Below are positions 55,635-64,000 of a DNA stretch of 64,000 nt, in pieces. Within the stretch, counting starts at the first letter, position 1. Every line of letters begins with the position of its first letter. The stretch is taken from positions 1 to 64,000 of the forward strand of contig NZ_JANQTS010000064.1 in NCBI RefSeq assembly GCF_030731595.1, read 5' to 3'. Source of the DNA: Yoonia sp. GTDB lineage: Bacteria; Pseudomonadota; Alphaproteobacteria; Rhodobacterales; Rhodobacteraceae. The notes under the pieces were generated by a model, which saw nothing but the letters and a program-made list of their open reading frames with translations, searched no databases and was not told the origin of the DNA. Both the position numbers and the translations under genes were made by a program.

Positions 55635-57494
55635 TCAGAAGCTGATCTGATATGTATCAAACCCGTCAGCCCCTGCGCCGATGTATGTGATCGGACCGGC
55701 GAGGTGCGCTTGCGCCGCCGGTGCGCTTTGAAAGGTCGCAGCCGTCTGCGGTATCTTGCAGAACGACCATGTGGGCTGGCCGGGTCCCTTGACCTCTGCG
55801 CTGTCTCTCAAATGCGCGACAAGCATTTCGCGGATCGGTTGATGCATCACATGCAAGATATCGGAGTGGGGCAGAGCGGGGAAACCGCCGCCGCCTTTGC
55901 AGCGATAGCTCGTTGTCGCGATGACAAAGGTGTCAGTGTCTGCAACCGGCTTATCGTGATAAGACAGATTATGGATACGACGGGATCTTGGATTGATTTC
56001 GGAACCATCCATGTCAAAGCGCGCAGGCTGGGTCAGGTCGATTTCGTAGGACAGACCGAAGATGGTATCGCAGTTATAGCCGGGGTTCAGCGGGTTGAGC
56101 AGCGGTTGATCTCTTTGACCGGCAGTGATCTGGTAGTAGTATGAGGCGGCTCTTTCCAGCCAGGTCGCCAGTTGCGCGCCTGTCCGACGCACGCCGCAAA
56201 CCGTATCGGCAAAAGGAAAGATCGCGGCGGCATCACGCAAAGTGATCGGTCCGGGGGCGATGTCGATGTAATGCCCCATGCCACCGCGCCCACCCGAACG
56301 AAAAGGAGATGTCGCGGCAAGCACAGGCAGGTCCGCCTCTGGCGTGCCGTCAATCGCTGCGGCGAGAGTATCCTGCATTGCCAGCGCAAGCAGTTCTTGG
56401 CTCAGATCGGGTTGCACGGTTGCAAAATAGCTGTGGATCGGGACTGCCGTATGCGCAATCGGTGCACTCATCTTTGCCAAGGTGGCGGTATGCGCGGCAG
56501 CGATAAGGCTGCGCAATTGCTGCCCAACCGGGCTTTGCGTATTCGGTGTGACGACTGCTGGCTCAAGGCGAACGCGATGACCGCAAACAGCCCATCCTTT
56601 TTCATTCCAAGACAAATCGAGATCAATGACACCCAGCGTCTTGCCACTGAACGTGGCCATCACAGCGGGCTTGCCGTGCAATGTGCCTGCCAAGGGGTCG
56701 ATTTCTTTGGTAGCGGCTTGGGTCAAGTTCGGAAACGCTTCATGGGTGTGCCCCGCCAGAATGACATCAATCCCGTCGACCGAGGCCAAAGGGACAGCGG
56801 CATTTTCCATCCGCGGTGTTGGCGCAGCGGCGCCGATCCCCGAATGGCAAAGCGCGATGATCAAATCGGCACCTGCGTCGCGGATCTGCGGCACAATGCG
56901 GTTCGCTGCTTCGATAATGTCCCCTGCCAGTATGCCACCCTTGCCCGTCTTGTCGCCCCAATCTTGGGACTGCGGCGGTCCAAAGCCCGTGACCCCGATC
57001 CTGATGGGGCGTGATAGGCCATCATCGCAGACAATCTGCCGCTCTATGATTGCATAGGGCAGGCAAAGTGCAGGCCCTTCAACCGCACTGAGATTGGCAC
57101 TGACGACGGGAAACCTGGCCGTGCGCAGTGCGTTGCGCAGCACATCAAGGCCAAAGTCAAAATCGTGATTGCCAATCGTCATTGCATCATAGCCCAGAAG
57201 GTTCAGCGCCTGTAGCATTGGATGCGGCGCACCTGCGCTCAGGTGTTTTGCAAGATAGTCGGCCAGCGGGCTCCCTTGAATCAGGTCGCCGTTGTCACAA
57301 AGAATCGTTGTCGTCTTGTCCGATTTCAGCGCCATGATCTGATCAGCCAAGCTGACCAGGCCAGTCGCCGGGTCAATCCGTTGCGAAAAATAGTCGAACG
57401 GCAAGAGTTGCATATGAAGGTCGGTCGTTTGCAGAATCCGCAGTTGCCCCGTGACTGGCGCGTCCATTGGTGGGGATTGCGTAAGACTGCTCAT
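55635..57494 (-). CDS. Bifunctional 2',3'-cyclic-nucleotide phosphodiesterase/3'-nucleotidase-like protein
   Basis: A 619-residue metallophosphatase of the 5'-nucleotidase/CpdB family. Metal-binding motifs are TTDLHM, NGDLIQG, GNHDFDFG and GHTHEAFP. A C-terminal 5'-nucleotidase domain follows (about 360-619, with the substrate-stacking region NPGYNCDTIFG). CpdB proteins are normally periplasmic, but no signal peptide is visible at this start (MSSLTQSPPMDAPVTGQ) or in the upstream extension to 57533. It is divergent from nudC across 90 bases. Confidence 0.9.
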   Translation of the reverse strand: MSSLTQSPPMDAPVTGQLRILQTTDLHMQLLPFDYFSQRIDPATGLVSLADQIMALKSDKTTTILCDNGDLIQGSPLADYLAKHLSAGAPHPMLQALNLLGYDAMTIGNHDFDFGLDVLRNALRTARFPVVSANLSAVEGPALCLPYAIIERQIVCDDGLSRPIRIGVTGFGPPQSQDWGDKTGKGGILAGDIIEAANRIVPQIRDAGADLIIALCHSGIGAAAPTPRMENAAVPLASVDGIDVILAGHTHEAFPNLTQAATKEIDPLAGTLHGKPAVMATFSGKTLGVIDLDLSWNEKGWAVCGHRVRLEPAVVTPNTQSPVGQQLRSLIAAAHTATLAKMSAPIAHTAVPIHSYFATVQPDLSQELLALAMQDTLAAAIDGTPEADLPVLAATSPFRSGGRGGMGHYIDIAPGPITLRDAAAIFPFADTVCGVRRTGAQLATWLERAASYYYQITAGQRDQPLLNPLNPGYNCDTIFGLSYEIDLTQPARFDMDGSEINPRSRRIHNLSYHDKPVADTDTFVIATTSYRCKGGGGFPALPHSDILHVMHQPIREMLVAHLRDSAEVKGPGQPTWSFCKIPQTAATFQSAPAAQAHLAGPITYIGAGADGFDTYQISF

Positions 57495-57584
57495 GAGGCA
57501 ACAGTAATGAACTTGGTTCGCGCTTGCCAACACAGACAGTCAGAAGAAATTGAACTTCACCCAGGTCCGTGTCATCTGAGCCGA

Positions 57585-58532
57585 ATGAGAATTGCAGAGA
57601 CAGTCACATTCGGTGGATCAGGGCTTGATCGTGCAGCAGAGTTGCGCGGCAAGACAGAGGCATTGAAAGCGCAAGATGATGCGCAAACCATCCTTCTTTG
57701 GCAGGGCAAGCCGATGATCGCAGGCGATACGCTGGTGCGTGTTGCGATGGATCATCCTGTGATGGCGGATGCGGGCGCTGATCTTGTCTTTCTGGGACGT
57801 GAAAACGCCGCACCTGTTTTTGCCGCAGACTTGTCGGGCTGGACCCCGGAAAACCTTGAGACCGCGACGCTCGACAGTTTTCTGGACCCTTCCGAGCAGC
57901 GTCACCCAGCCATGCCAGAGGCAGTTTTTGCAGAGTTGCGGGCGATCATGAATCGCCTGACAGCACGTGACGCTGAACTGGCGGCAACGGCCAAGGCCAT
58001 CATGGGCTGGCACCGTTCGCATCGGTTCTGCGCGCGTTGCGGCACTGAAAGCACAATCGCTATGGGCGGTTGGCAGCGCGACTGCGCGGCTTGCGGCGGG
58101 CATCACTTTCCGCGCACTGATCCGGTGGTCATCATGTTGATCACGCATCAGAACGCTGTGCTGTTAGGTCGCTCTCCTGGATGGCCGGAGGGCATGTATT
58201 CGTTGCTTGCCGGATTTGTGGAACCCGGAGAGACAATCGAAGCTGCCGTGCGTCGCGAGGTGTTTGAGGAGGCGGGCGTCCGCGTGGGTCAGGTGTCGTA
58301 CCTGGCAAGCCAGCCTTGGCCGTTTCCGTCATCATTGATGTTCGGGTGTGCGGGCGAGGCCTTGAGCACGGAACTGACCATTGATCCCAATGAAATCGAA
58401 GATGCCATTTGGGTGACACGCGAGGAGCTGGCGCTGGCGTTCAGCGGCAATCATCCCAAGCTATTGCCCGCGCGAAAAGGAGCCATAGCGCATTTTTTGC
58501 TTGAGGCATGGCTCGCTGATCGGCTTGATTGA
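57585..58532 (+). CDS. nudC: NAD(+) diphosphatase NudC
   Basis: A 315-residue Nudix hydrolase that cleaves NADH and the NAD cap of RNA. The zinc ribbon has four cysteines (FCARCG and DCAACGG). The Nudix box is GFVEPGETIEAAVRREVFEEAGV, and the NADH-specific QPWPFPSSLM follows. The ATG at 57585 was chosen because the zinc-ribbon protein then has normal length. The SRPBCC gene follows 24 bases later in the same direction. Confidence 0.95.
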   Translation: MRIAETVTFGGSGLDRAAELRGKTEALKAQDDAQTILLWQGKPMIAGDTLVRVAMDHPVMADAGADLVFLGRENAAPVFAADLSGWTPENLETATLDSFLDPSEQRHPAMPEAVFAELRAIMNRLTARDAELAATAKAIMGWHRSHRFCARCGTESTIAMGGWQRDCAACGGHHFPRTDPVVIMLITHQNAVLLGRSPGWPEGMYSLLAGFVEPGETIEAAVRREVFEEAGVRVGQVSYLASQPWPFPSSLMFGCAGEALSTELTIDPNEIEDAIWVTREELALAFSGNHPKLLPARKGAIAHFLLEAWLADRLD

Positions 58533-58556
58533 ACGAAGACTGAAGGACTGAAGTAA

Positions 58557-59021
58557 ATGAAGCTGAGCACGCGCGAGGATATCGAGGCCCCGATCGACTA
58601 TGTATTCGGCCGGGTCAGTGACTTTGCAGCCTTCGAGCGGCGGGCTTTGCGCCAAGGTATTACCGTCTCGCGCAGGCAAGAAGGCGAGGCCTGTGTGGGG
58701 ACGCTTTGGGACATCGCCTTTCGGTTTCGTGACCGAGAACGCAGGGTCGTGGCGGAACTGACAAAGCTGGACAGGCCGGAAATGATCGAAATCGTCAGCC
58801 AATCTGACGGTCTGTCGGCAAATACGCAGGTCGAACTCGTCGCGCTGTCCCAGTCGCGGACCCGCGTCTTGGTTGCATTCGAGCTGAGCGCAAAGACACT
58901 GACGGCGCGCCTTTTGCTGCAATCTTTGAAACTTGCCAAATCCAAACTGACCAAACGCTTCAAGGCGCGTGTTTCGGACTATGCCGAAGCGCTCGAGGAC
59001 GATTTCCGCCGCGGGCAATAG
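58557..59021 (+). CDS. SRPBCC family protein
   Basis: A 154-residue START/Bet v1-like lipid-binding fold, seen in the start MKLSTREDIEAPIDYVFGRVSDFAAFERRALR and the alternating beta strands to about residue 115, with a long C-terminal helix (SLKLAKSKLTKRFKARVSDYAEAL). Its ligand is not known. It follows nudC on the same strand and converges with pheA, two bases apart. Confidence 0.87.
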   Translation: MKLSTREDIEAPIDYVFGRVSDFAAFERRALRQGITVSRRQEGEACVGTLWDIAFRFRDRERRVVAELTKLDRPEMIEIVSQSDGLSANTQVELVALSQSRTRVLVAFELSAKTLTARLLLQSLKLAKSKLTKRFKARVSDYAEALEDDFRRGQ

Positions 59022-59023
59022 GC

Positions 59024-59872
59024 CTATTCGATCTTGCCTTCATGTCTGCGTGCTGCTGACGGGTAGACACCCATCACCAGCAAATGGTCTGTGAAATAGC
59101 CCAGCTCTTCCAGCGCTAGTTGCACGTTGGCGTCGTCCGGGTGGCCTTCGATCTCGGCGTAGAACTGGGTGGCGGTAAAATCGCCGCCAACCATGTAGCT
59201 TTCCAGTTTCGTCATGTTCACGCCATTGGTCGCGAAACCGCCCATCGCTTTGTAAAGCGCTGCAGGAATGTTGCGCACGCGGAAGACGAAACTGGTCATC
59301 ATCCCGTAATCGCCCCTGCGCGTATAATCCGGCTCTCGGGACATGATCAAAAAGCGGGTCGTGTTCCGCGCATTGTCTTCGATGTGGCGCGCCAGAACCT
59401 TGAGACCATAAATGCCCGCGGCCAATTCCGATGCGAGTGCGGCAACGGTCACATCTCCGCCGGCCGCCACTTCGCGGGCTGCACGGGCATTGTCGGAACT
59501 TGTCACGCCGGTGATGCTGTTTGTGCGCAGGAACTGGCTGCATTGGGGCAAGATGACCGGATGGCCGTGGGCCTCCTTGATGTCTGCCAGTTGCGCCTCG
59601 GGCTTACCCAGCAGGTTGATATGCACACGCACAAAGGTTTCATCCACAATATGCAGCCCGCTTTGTGGCAAGAGCGAATGCACATCGGCGACCCTTCCGT
59701 AGGTCGAGTTTTCGACAGCGATCATTCCAAGCTCGGCCTTGCCGGTCCTCACAGCCTCGATCGCGGCCTCAAAAGTACTGCATGGCAGCGGGTCAAAGTC
59801 AGGGCGGGCGGTCACACAGGCCTCGTGACCATAGGCGCCCAATTCCCCTTGAAAGGCGATTCTTGGTGACAT
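59024..59872 (-). CDS. pheA: Prephenate dehydratase
   Basis: A 282-residue monofunctional enzyme converting prephenate to phenylpyruvate for phenylalanine. The catalytic domain (1-180) contains AFQGELGAYGHEA and the active-site NTTRFLIM. The C-terminal ACT domain (about 195-270, with NGVNMTKLESYMVGGDF) is the phenylalanine feedback site. The ATG at 59872 has AAGGAGG upstream. No chorismate mutase domain is fused. It is divergent from the cytochrome gene. Confidence 0.95.
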   Translation of the reverse strand: MSPRIAFQGELGAYGHEACVTARPDFDPLPCSTFEAAIEAVRTGKAELGMIAVENSTYGRVADVHSLLPQSGLHIVDETFVRVHINLLGKPEAQLADIKEAHGHPVILPQCSQFLRTNSITGVTSSDNARAAREVAAGGDVTVAALASELAAGIYGLKVLARHIEDNARNTTRFLIMSREPDYTRRGDYGMMTSFVFRVRNIPAALYKAMGGFATNGVNMTKLESYMVGGDFTATQFYAEIEGHPDDANVQLALEELGYFTDHLLVMGVYPSAARRHEGKIE

Positions 59873-59993
59873 GAATGTGACCTCCTTGCTCTGCCCCGCG
59901 AAAAATGGGCATTTCGTCGCGCCAGTATACCTTGCAACCCGGTGTTGGAAGCGGTTAGACACCGACAAAACTTTGAACGAAATGGAACGCGAC

Positions 59994-60512
59994 ATGTTCG
60001 ACACAATGACAATGACCAAATTGATTGGTGGTCTTTGCAGCACCTTCCTTGTTTTCTTGCTCGGCGCTTGGCTCGCAGAAGAGATATACCACGGTGGCGG
60101 ACACGGTGATGGCGAGCAAGCCTACGTGATCGAAGTTGCCGGGGCCGAAGTTGCGGATGCAGAAGTCGTCGAAGAAGTGCCATTCTCTGTCGTCTTTGCA
60201 TCAGCAAGTGCGACAGACGGCGAGGCGTTGTGGCGCGGTTGCCGGTCTTGTCACGCACTTGAGTCGGGCAATCACGGCACAGGTCCAGCACTTTATGGCA
60301 TCGTGAACCGCCCTGTGCAGTTCTACGGCGATTTCAACTATTCGGGTGCTTTGGCCGAGGTGGTCGACGTCTGGACGCCTGAACACTTGAATTCTTTCCT
60401 TGAGAACCCGCGCGGCTATGCGCCGGGAACGGCGATGAGCTATAATGGTATGCGTAGCGTCGAGGATCGTGCAAACCTGATTGCTTATCTTGCGACGATC
60501 GGCGGTCAGTAA
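59994..60512 (+). CDS. cycM: Membrane-anchored cytochrome c (CycM/CycY-like)
   Basis: A 172-residue cytochrome. An uncleaved N-terminal membrane anchor (about 8-28, KLIGGLCSTFLVFLLGAWLA) is followed by an acidic linker and a class-I cytochrome c domain: heme site CRSCH (Cys83, Cys86, His87), and the methionine-ligand region APGTAMSYNGM. This is the CycM/cytochrome c-y type that carries electrons from complex III to oxidases. The ATG at 59994 gives the usual MFDTMTMTKL start. A terminator follows at 60533. Confidence 0.93.
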   Translation: MFDTMTMTKLIGGLCSTFLVFLLGAWLAEEIYHGGGHGDGEQAYVIEVAGAEVADAEVVEEVPFSVVFASASATDGEALWRGCRSCHALESGNHGTGPALYGIVNRPVQFYGDFNYSGALAEVVDVWTPEHLNSFLENPRGYAPGTAMSYNGMRSVEDRANLIAYLATIGGQ

Positions 60513-60532
60513 GGATCGCCTCGAAAAGCTGC

Positions 60533-60560
60533 AAGGCCGTCCATTTGGGCGGCCTTTTTT
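60533..60560 (+). terminator. Rho-independent terminator of the cytochrome gene
   Basis: Arms AAGGCCG and CGGCCTT, with an inner CC/GG pair, followed by TTTTTT at 60555-60560, 20 bases after the cycM stop. Confidence 0.82.
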
Positions 60561-60672
60561 GTTGATTGTTACGCTTTGCTCACTGGAAGTTCACGTAAAC
60601 TCAACTTGAAAGTTTGCCAAACTGTCCTTTTACTTCATTTAGTCATGCGTAGACGTCTTTATCCAGGAGAGA

Positions 60673-62592
60673 ATGATGCAAAATCGCCCCCAGTCTGGTG
60701 CTCTTGCTGCCAAACGTGACCGCCGCGAAATGGCTCTCAAACAATGGGTTGTCGGTTCGGTGATTGGTGTTGCTGCACTCTGGGCCGGGTCAGAGGTTTT
60801 TGCTGACAGTCATGAGGTCGTCATCGAAAGCCACGGCTACAACGACTATGGCGATCTGAAGTACGGCCCCGATGCGCCGTATCTTGACTATGTGAACCCC
60901 AATGCGCCCCTTGGCGGAGAGATCAGCCTTTCTGCGGATGGCACCTTTGACAGCATGAATCCCTTTGCCACCCTTTCCGGTACACCGGGGGCATTGTCGT
61001 CGTCCATTTTCGAGCGGCTCATGGTTACAACCTCGGATGAGGTGGGGTCTTATTATTGTCTGCTCTGCACGACGATCGAATATCCAGAAGACCGGTCTTG
61101 GGTGATCTTCAATCTGCGTGACGATATCACCTTCTCTGACGGTACACCGATGACGGCGCAGGATGTGGTCTTCACCCATGAACTGTTGCGCGAGCAAGCC
61201 ACACCTTCCTACGCGTCCTATATCAAGGAACTTGTTCCTTCTTACGAGGCCATCGACGACTACACCGTTCGCTTTGATTTCGCAGAAGATTTTCCTACCC
61301 GTGGTCGTGTTACGCAGATGGGAAGCTCGCTTGTCATGTCAAAGGCATGGTTTGAAGAGACCGGGGCGCGTCTTGATGAAGCACGCATCGAGACATCACC
61401 GGGGACAGCGGAATACGTGATTTCCTCGGTCGATCCGGGCCGCCAGATCATCTACACGCGCAACCCCGACTACTGGGGCGTGGATCATCCGATGCAGATC
61501 GGGCGCGGCAACTATGATTCGATCCGGATCGAATATTTCGCCGATTCATCTGCCGCCTTTGAGGGTTTCAAAGCAGGCGAATTTACATTCCGGCGCGAGA
61601 CCAGTTCGATCAACTGGGCGACCTCTTATGATTTTCCCGCGATCGAGGCCGGTTGGGTCAAGAAGGAAGAACTGGAAGACGGCACATTGCCCGCCGCGTC
61701 AGGCTTTGTTTTCAACCTGCGACGTGAAAAGTTTCAAGACCGCAATGTGCGCCGTGCCTTGGGCCTGATGTATAACTTCACTTGGACCAACGAAACCTTG
61801 CAGTACGGCCTGTTCCAGCAACGCGAAAGCTTCTGGGAAAACGATCGCCTCAAGGCGGCGGGTCTGCCCGAAGGCCGCGAATTGGAAATGCTGGAAACGG
61901 TGCGCGACATGCTGCCGCCGGAAATCTTTACCGAAGAGGCATTGCTGCCGCATCAAAGCGGCGACCGCCCGCTTGATCGCGCCAACCTGCGCGCCGCGCT
62001 TGCGCTGATGGAAGAGGCCGGTTTCACATCTGGCGAAGATGGTCTTCTGCGCGACGCGGATGGCAATACACTTGATGTCGAGTTTCTTGAGACCCGCCAA
62101 AGCTTTGACCGGATCATCAACCCCTACATCGAGAACCTCGAGCGTTTGGGCGTGAATATTACCTACAACCGCGTTGATCCGTCACAATTTCAGGCGCGCA
62201 CCCAGTCGAACGACTTTGATATGATTTTCGACAGCTACAACAACGGCCTGCAAGAAGGGTCCGGCCTTGGCCAAAAATATGGCTGCGAAGACCGCGATGA
62301 TGTCTTCAACCCTGCCGGTTTTTGTTCAGAAGCCGTTGATGCGTTGACCGATCTGGTGCGTGATGCCGCTGATTATGATGAAATGGCAGCGGGTGTGCGC
62401 GCTATCGACCGGATCATGCGGTATGAATACTACATGGTGCCGACATGGTACGCTGGTCGTAACTGGGTCGCCTATTACGACTTCTACGAATACCCTGAAA
62501 ACCTGCCAGAGTTTGGTTTGGGCCACCTTGATTACTGGTGGTTCAATCAAGAGAAATTCGACACGCTCGCCGCGGCAGGCGCGTTCCAGTAA
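60673..62592 (+). CDS. yejA: Periplasmic substrate-binding protein of a peptide/microcin-C-type ABC transporter (YejA-like)
   Basis: A 639-residue SBP_bac_5 protein. The signal sequence lies at about residues 22-44 (KQWVVGSVIGVAALWAGSEVFA) after a long basic N-region. The family patterns DSMNPFATLSGTPGALSSSIFERLM, WVIFNLRDDITFSDGTPMTAQDVVF and RNVRRALGLMYNF are present. It binds short peptides or peptide-nucleotides outside the inner membrane. Two ATGs in tandem (60673 and 60676) follow AGGAGAGA. The permease genes yejB and yejE come directly after it. Confidence 0.9.
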   Translation: MMQNRPQSGALAAKRDRREMALKQWVVGSVIGVAALWAGSEVFADSHEVVIESHGYNDYGDLKYGPDAPYLDYVNPNAPLGGEISLSADGTFDSMNPFATLSGTPGALSSSIFERLMVTTSDEVGSYYCLLCTTIEYPEDRSWVIFNLRDDITFSDGTPMTAQDVVFTHELLREQATPSYASYIKELVPSYEAIDDYTVRFDFAEDFPTRGRVTQMGSSLVMSKAWFEETGARLDEARIETSPGTAEYVISSVDPGRQIIYTRNPDYWGVDHPMQIGRGNYDSIRIEYFADSSAAFEGFKAGEFTFRRETSSINWATSYDFPAIEAGWVKKEELEDGTLPAASGFVFNLRREKFQDRNVRRALGLMYNFTWTNETLQYGLFQQRESFWENDRLKAAGLPEGRELEMLETVRDMLPPEIFTEEALLPHQSGDRPLDRANLRAALALMEEAGFTSGEDGLLRDADGNTLDVEFLETRQSFDRIINPYIENLERLGVNITYNRVDPSQFQARTQSNDFDMIFDSYNNGLQEGSGLGQKYGCEDRDDVFNPAGFCSEAVDALTDLVRDAADYDEMAAGVRAIDRIMRYEYYMVPTWYAGRNWVAYYDFYEYPENLPEFGLGHLDYWWFNQEKFDTLAAAGAFQ

Positions 62593-62601
62593 GCACAGAA
62601 A

Positions 62602-63681
62602 ATGGGCGCCTATATCCTCCGACGCTTGTTGCTTGTGATTCCTACTTTGTTGGGGATCATGATCATCAACTTTAGTCTGACCCAATTCGTTCCGGGTGGC
62701 CCGATCGAACAGATTCTGGCCAATCTTGAAGGTCAGGGGAATGTGTTCGAAGGAATCTCCGGCGGGGCAGGGGATGCGGACATCGGTCAACAAACAGAAA
62801 GCGACTATATCGGGGCACGTGGTCTGCCACCTGAGTTTATCGCCCAGCTCGAACGCGAATTCGGCTTTGACAAGCCACCGCTTGAACGGTTCCTGAATAT
62901 GATGTGGAATTACATGCGGTTCGATTTCGGGGAAAGTTACTTCCGCTCGATCAGCGTCTTTGATCTGGTGATTGAAAAGATGCCGGTGTCCATCACGCTG
63001 GGGCTCTGGTCCACTTTGATCGCCTATCTGATCTCCATTCCGCTGGGCATCAAAAAGGCCGTGCGCGATGGCACTCCTTTTGACACATGGACATCGGGTG
63101 CGATTATCGTGGGCTACGCGATCCCGGGGTTCTTGTTCGCGATCCTGCTGATCGTGCTTTTCGCGGGCGGGTCCTATTGGCGGATTTTCCCGTTGCGGGG
63201 CCTGACATCATCCAACTTCGAGGACTTGACCCTGATCGGCAAGATCCTCGACTATTTCTGGCACATCACCCTGCCTGTGCTGGCCTCGACCATTTCGGCA
63301 TTCGCGACCCTGACCCTGCTGACCAAAAACAGTTTTCTGGACGAGATCAAAAAGCAGTATGTGATCACCGCCCGCGCCAAGGGCCTGTCCGAAAGCCGCG
63401 TGCTTTATGGCCATGTCTTTCGCAATGGCATGCTGATCGTGATCTCGGGCTTTCCCGCCTTGTTCATCGGCGTGTTTTTTGGGGGCTCGCTGATTATCGA
63501 AACACTCTTCTCGCTTGATGGCCTGGGCCGGCTCGGGTTCGAGGCGGCTGTTGCGCGCGATTACCCAGTGGTTTTTGGGACGCTTTTTGCCTTTTCCCTG
63601 ATCGGCCTTGTCGTGGGTATTCTGACCGATCTGACCTATGTGTTGATCGACCCGCGTATTGATTTCGAGGCGCGGAACTGA
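62602..63681 (+). CDS. yejB: Microcin C/oligopeptide ABC transporter permease YejB
   Basis: A 359-residue inner-membrane permease. The BPD_transp_1 domain occupies about 125-350 with six helices, and a conserved cytoplasmic EAA-type loop is seen in [27 protein letters not shown] large periplasmic insert after the first helix (about 30-100, [14 protein letters not shown]) is typical of YejB. It starts 9 bases after yejA and overlaps yejE by one base. Confidence 0.95.
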   Translation: MGAYILRRLLLVIPTLLGIMIINFSLTQFVPGGPIEQILANLEGQGNVFEGISGGAGDADIGQQTESDYIGARGLPPEFIAQLEREFGFDKPPLERFLNMMWNYMRFDFGESYFRSISVFDLVIEKMPVSITLGLWSTLIAYLISIPLGIKKAVRDGTPFDTWTSGAIIVGYAIPGFLFAILLIVLFAGGSYWRIFPLRGLTSSNFEDLTLIGKILDYFWHITLPVLASTISAFATLTLLTKNSFLDEIKKQYVITARAKGLSESRVLYGHVFRNGMLIVISGFPALFIGVFFGGSLIIETLFSLDGLGRLGFEAAVARDYPVVFGTLFAFSLIGLVVGILTDLTYVLIDPRIDFEARN

Positions 63682-64000
63682 TGGCCAAAACACCCTTCCT
63701 TTCCCCACTGAACCAGCGCCGCTGGCGGAATTTCAAACGAAACCGCCGGGCCACGTGGTCTCTTATCATTTTCGGTGTGCTCTTTGGTCTGTCCCTATTC
63801 GCTGAGTTCATCGCAAACGATAAACCCATCGCTGTCAGCTATCGCGGCGAAATCCGTATGCCGATCTTCAGCTTTTATTCCGAGCGTGACTTTGGCGGGG
63901 ATTTCCCCACCGAGGCAGGCTATGGCGAGGTCGAAGTGGATTGTCTGATCCTCACCGGCGGTCTGGAAGACTGTTTTGACGCGCCAGAGGAGTTGATCGC
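63681..64000 (+). CDS. yejE: Microcin C/oligopeptide ABC transporter permease YejE (cut by window end)
   Basis: The first 106 residues are visible: SPLNQRRWRNFKRNRRATWS, then a membrane helix (LIIFGVLFGLSLFAEFIA) and the periplasmic segment with NDKPIAVSYRGEI and FPTEAGYGEVEVDCLI. These match the N-terminus of YejE. The start overlaps the yejB stop (TGATG). The rest of the gene, and probably yejF, lies beyond the window. Confidence 0.93.
   Translation, partial: MAKTPFLSPLNQRRWRNFKRNRRATWSLIIFGVLFGLSLFAEFIANDKPIAVSYRGEIRMPIFSFYSERDFGGDFPTEAGYGEVEVDCLILTGGLEDCFDAPEELI

Noticed and set aside
1..64000. CRISPR arrays, tRNA/rRNA genes, IS elements or prophage
   Set aside because: No regularly spaced repeats, cloverleaf-like tRNA sequences, transposase or integrase frames, or phage structural genes were seen.

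Overview
The window is a gene-dense, non-mobile stretch of a chromosome from an alphaproteobacterium of the Rhodobacterales, most likely the marine Roseobacter group. Evidence for this: an F0 ATP synthase operon of the atpI-B-E-b'-b type with both b and b' subunits, the cell-cycle regulator TrcR (DUF1013), the dnaX-ybaB-recR block, a short bacterial-type SRP RNA, a membrane-anchored CycM-type cytochrome c, a DUF5927 glycosyltransferase paired with a sulfotransferase, and extragenic repeats that I associate with this order. No tRNA, rRNA, IS element, prophage or CRISPR array was seen. The genus cannot be fixed from the sequence alone.

Layout. 1-4.0 kb: 5' part of ffh, a DoxX-like membrane gene with what looks like a decayed nitrate-reductase fragment beside it, a LysR-EamA exporter pair and an orphan ArsR regulator. 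4.2-6.8 kb: the F0 operon, with atpE between two RNA stem-loops. 6.9-11.9 kb: CPBP protease, FadR-type regulator, OmpA-like lipoprotein, Ada-type alkylation repair, nth and adenosine kinase. 11.8-15.4 kb: surface-glycan genes (an unknown Rossmann-like protein, a sulfotransferase and a DUF5927 glycosyltransferase). 15.4-21.2 kb: HIT protein, ABC ATPase, zinc-finger protein, pirin, polA and a small exported protein. 21.4-22.8 kb: hsp20, with a sigma-32-like promoter and a candidate ROSE thermometer, and a trypsin-like protease. 22.8-26.8 kb: glycolate oxidase glcDEF. 27.9-36.2 kb: an operon moxR-DUF58-DUF4159-membrane protein-phosphodiesterase-like lipoprotein, with DUF1285 divergent from it. 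36.3-39.3 kb: hydroxypyruvate isomerase, a VOC protein with a YafY-type regulator, and a Tat-exported serine hydrolase. 39.4-44.9 kb: an ECF sigma factor overlapping a membrane vWA protein, gabD, an alpha/beta hydrolase and a lipoprotein. 45-50.3 kb: RNase T2, trcR, a methyltransferase, LysR and two envelope proteins of unknown function. 50.4-55.6 kb: recR, ybaB, a small membrane protein, dnaX, a phosphatase, rsgA and the SRP RNA. 55.6-64 kb: CpdB-like phosphoesterase, nudC, SRPBCC protein, pheA, cycM and the start of a yejABE transporter operon.

Functional links. glcDEF and hyi both serve glyoxylate and hydroxypyruvate metabolism, but they lie 10 kb apart. ffh and the SRP RNA are the two core parts of the signal recognition particle. 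Ada, Nth, PolA, RecR and DnaX are DNA repair and replication functions.

The most useful unexplained signals are these: the hsp20 leader RNA; a 13-codon ORF with a perfect Shine-Dalgarno sequence upstream of rsgA; the sigma/vWA pair, which has anti-sigma topology; three classes of dispersed extragenic palindromes, some carrying stop codons of neighbouring genes; the degraded NasA-like fragment; and the divergent sulfotransferase/DUF5927 pair. I saw no convincing new defence or mobile system.
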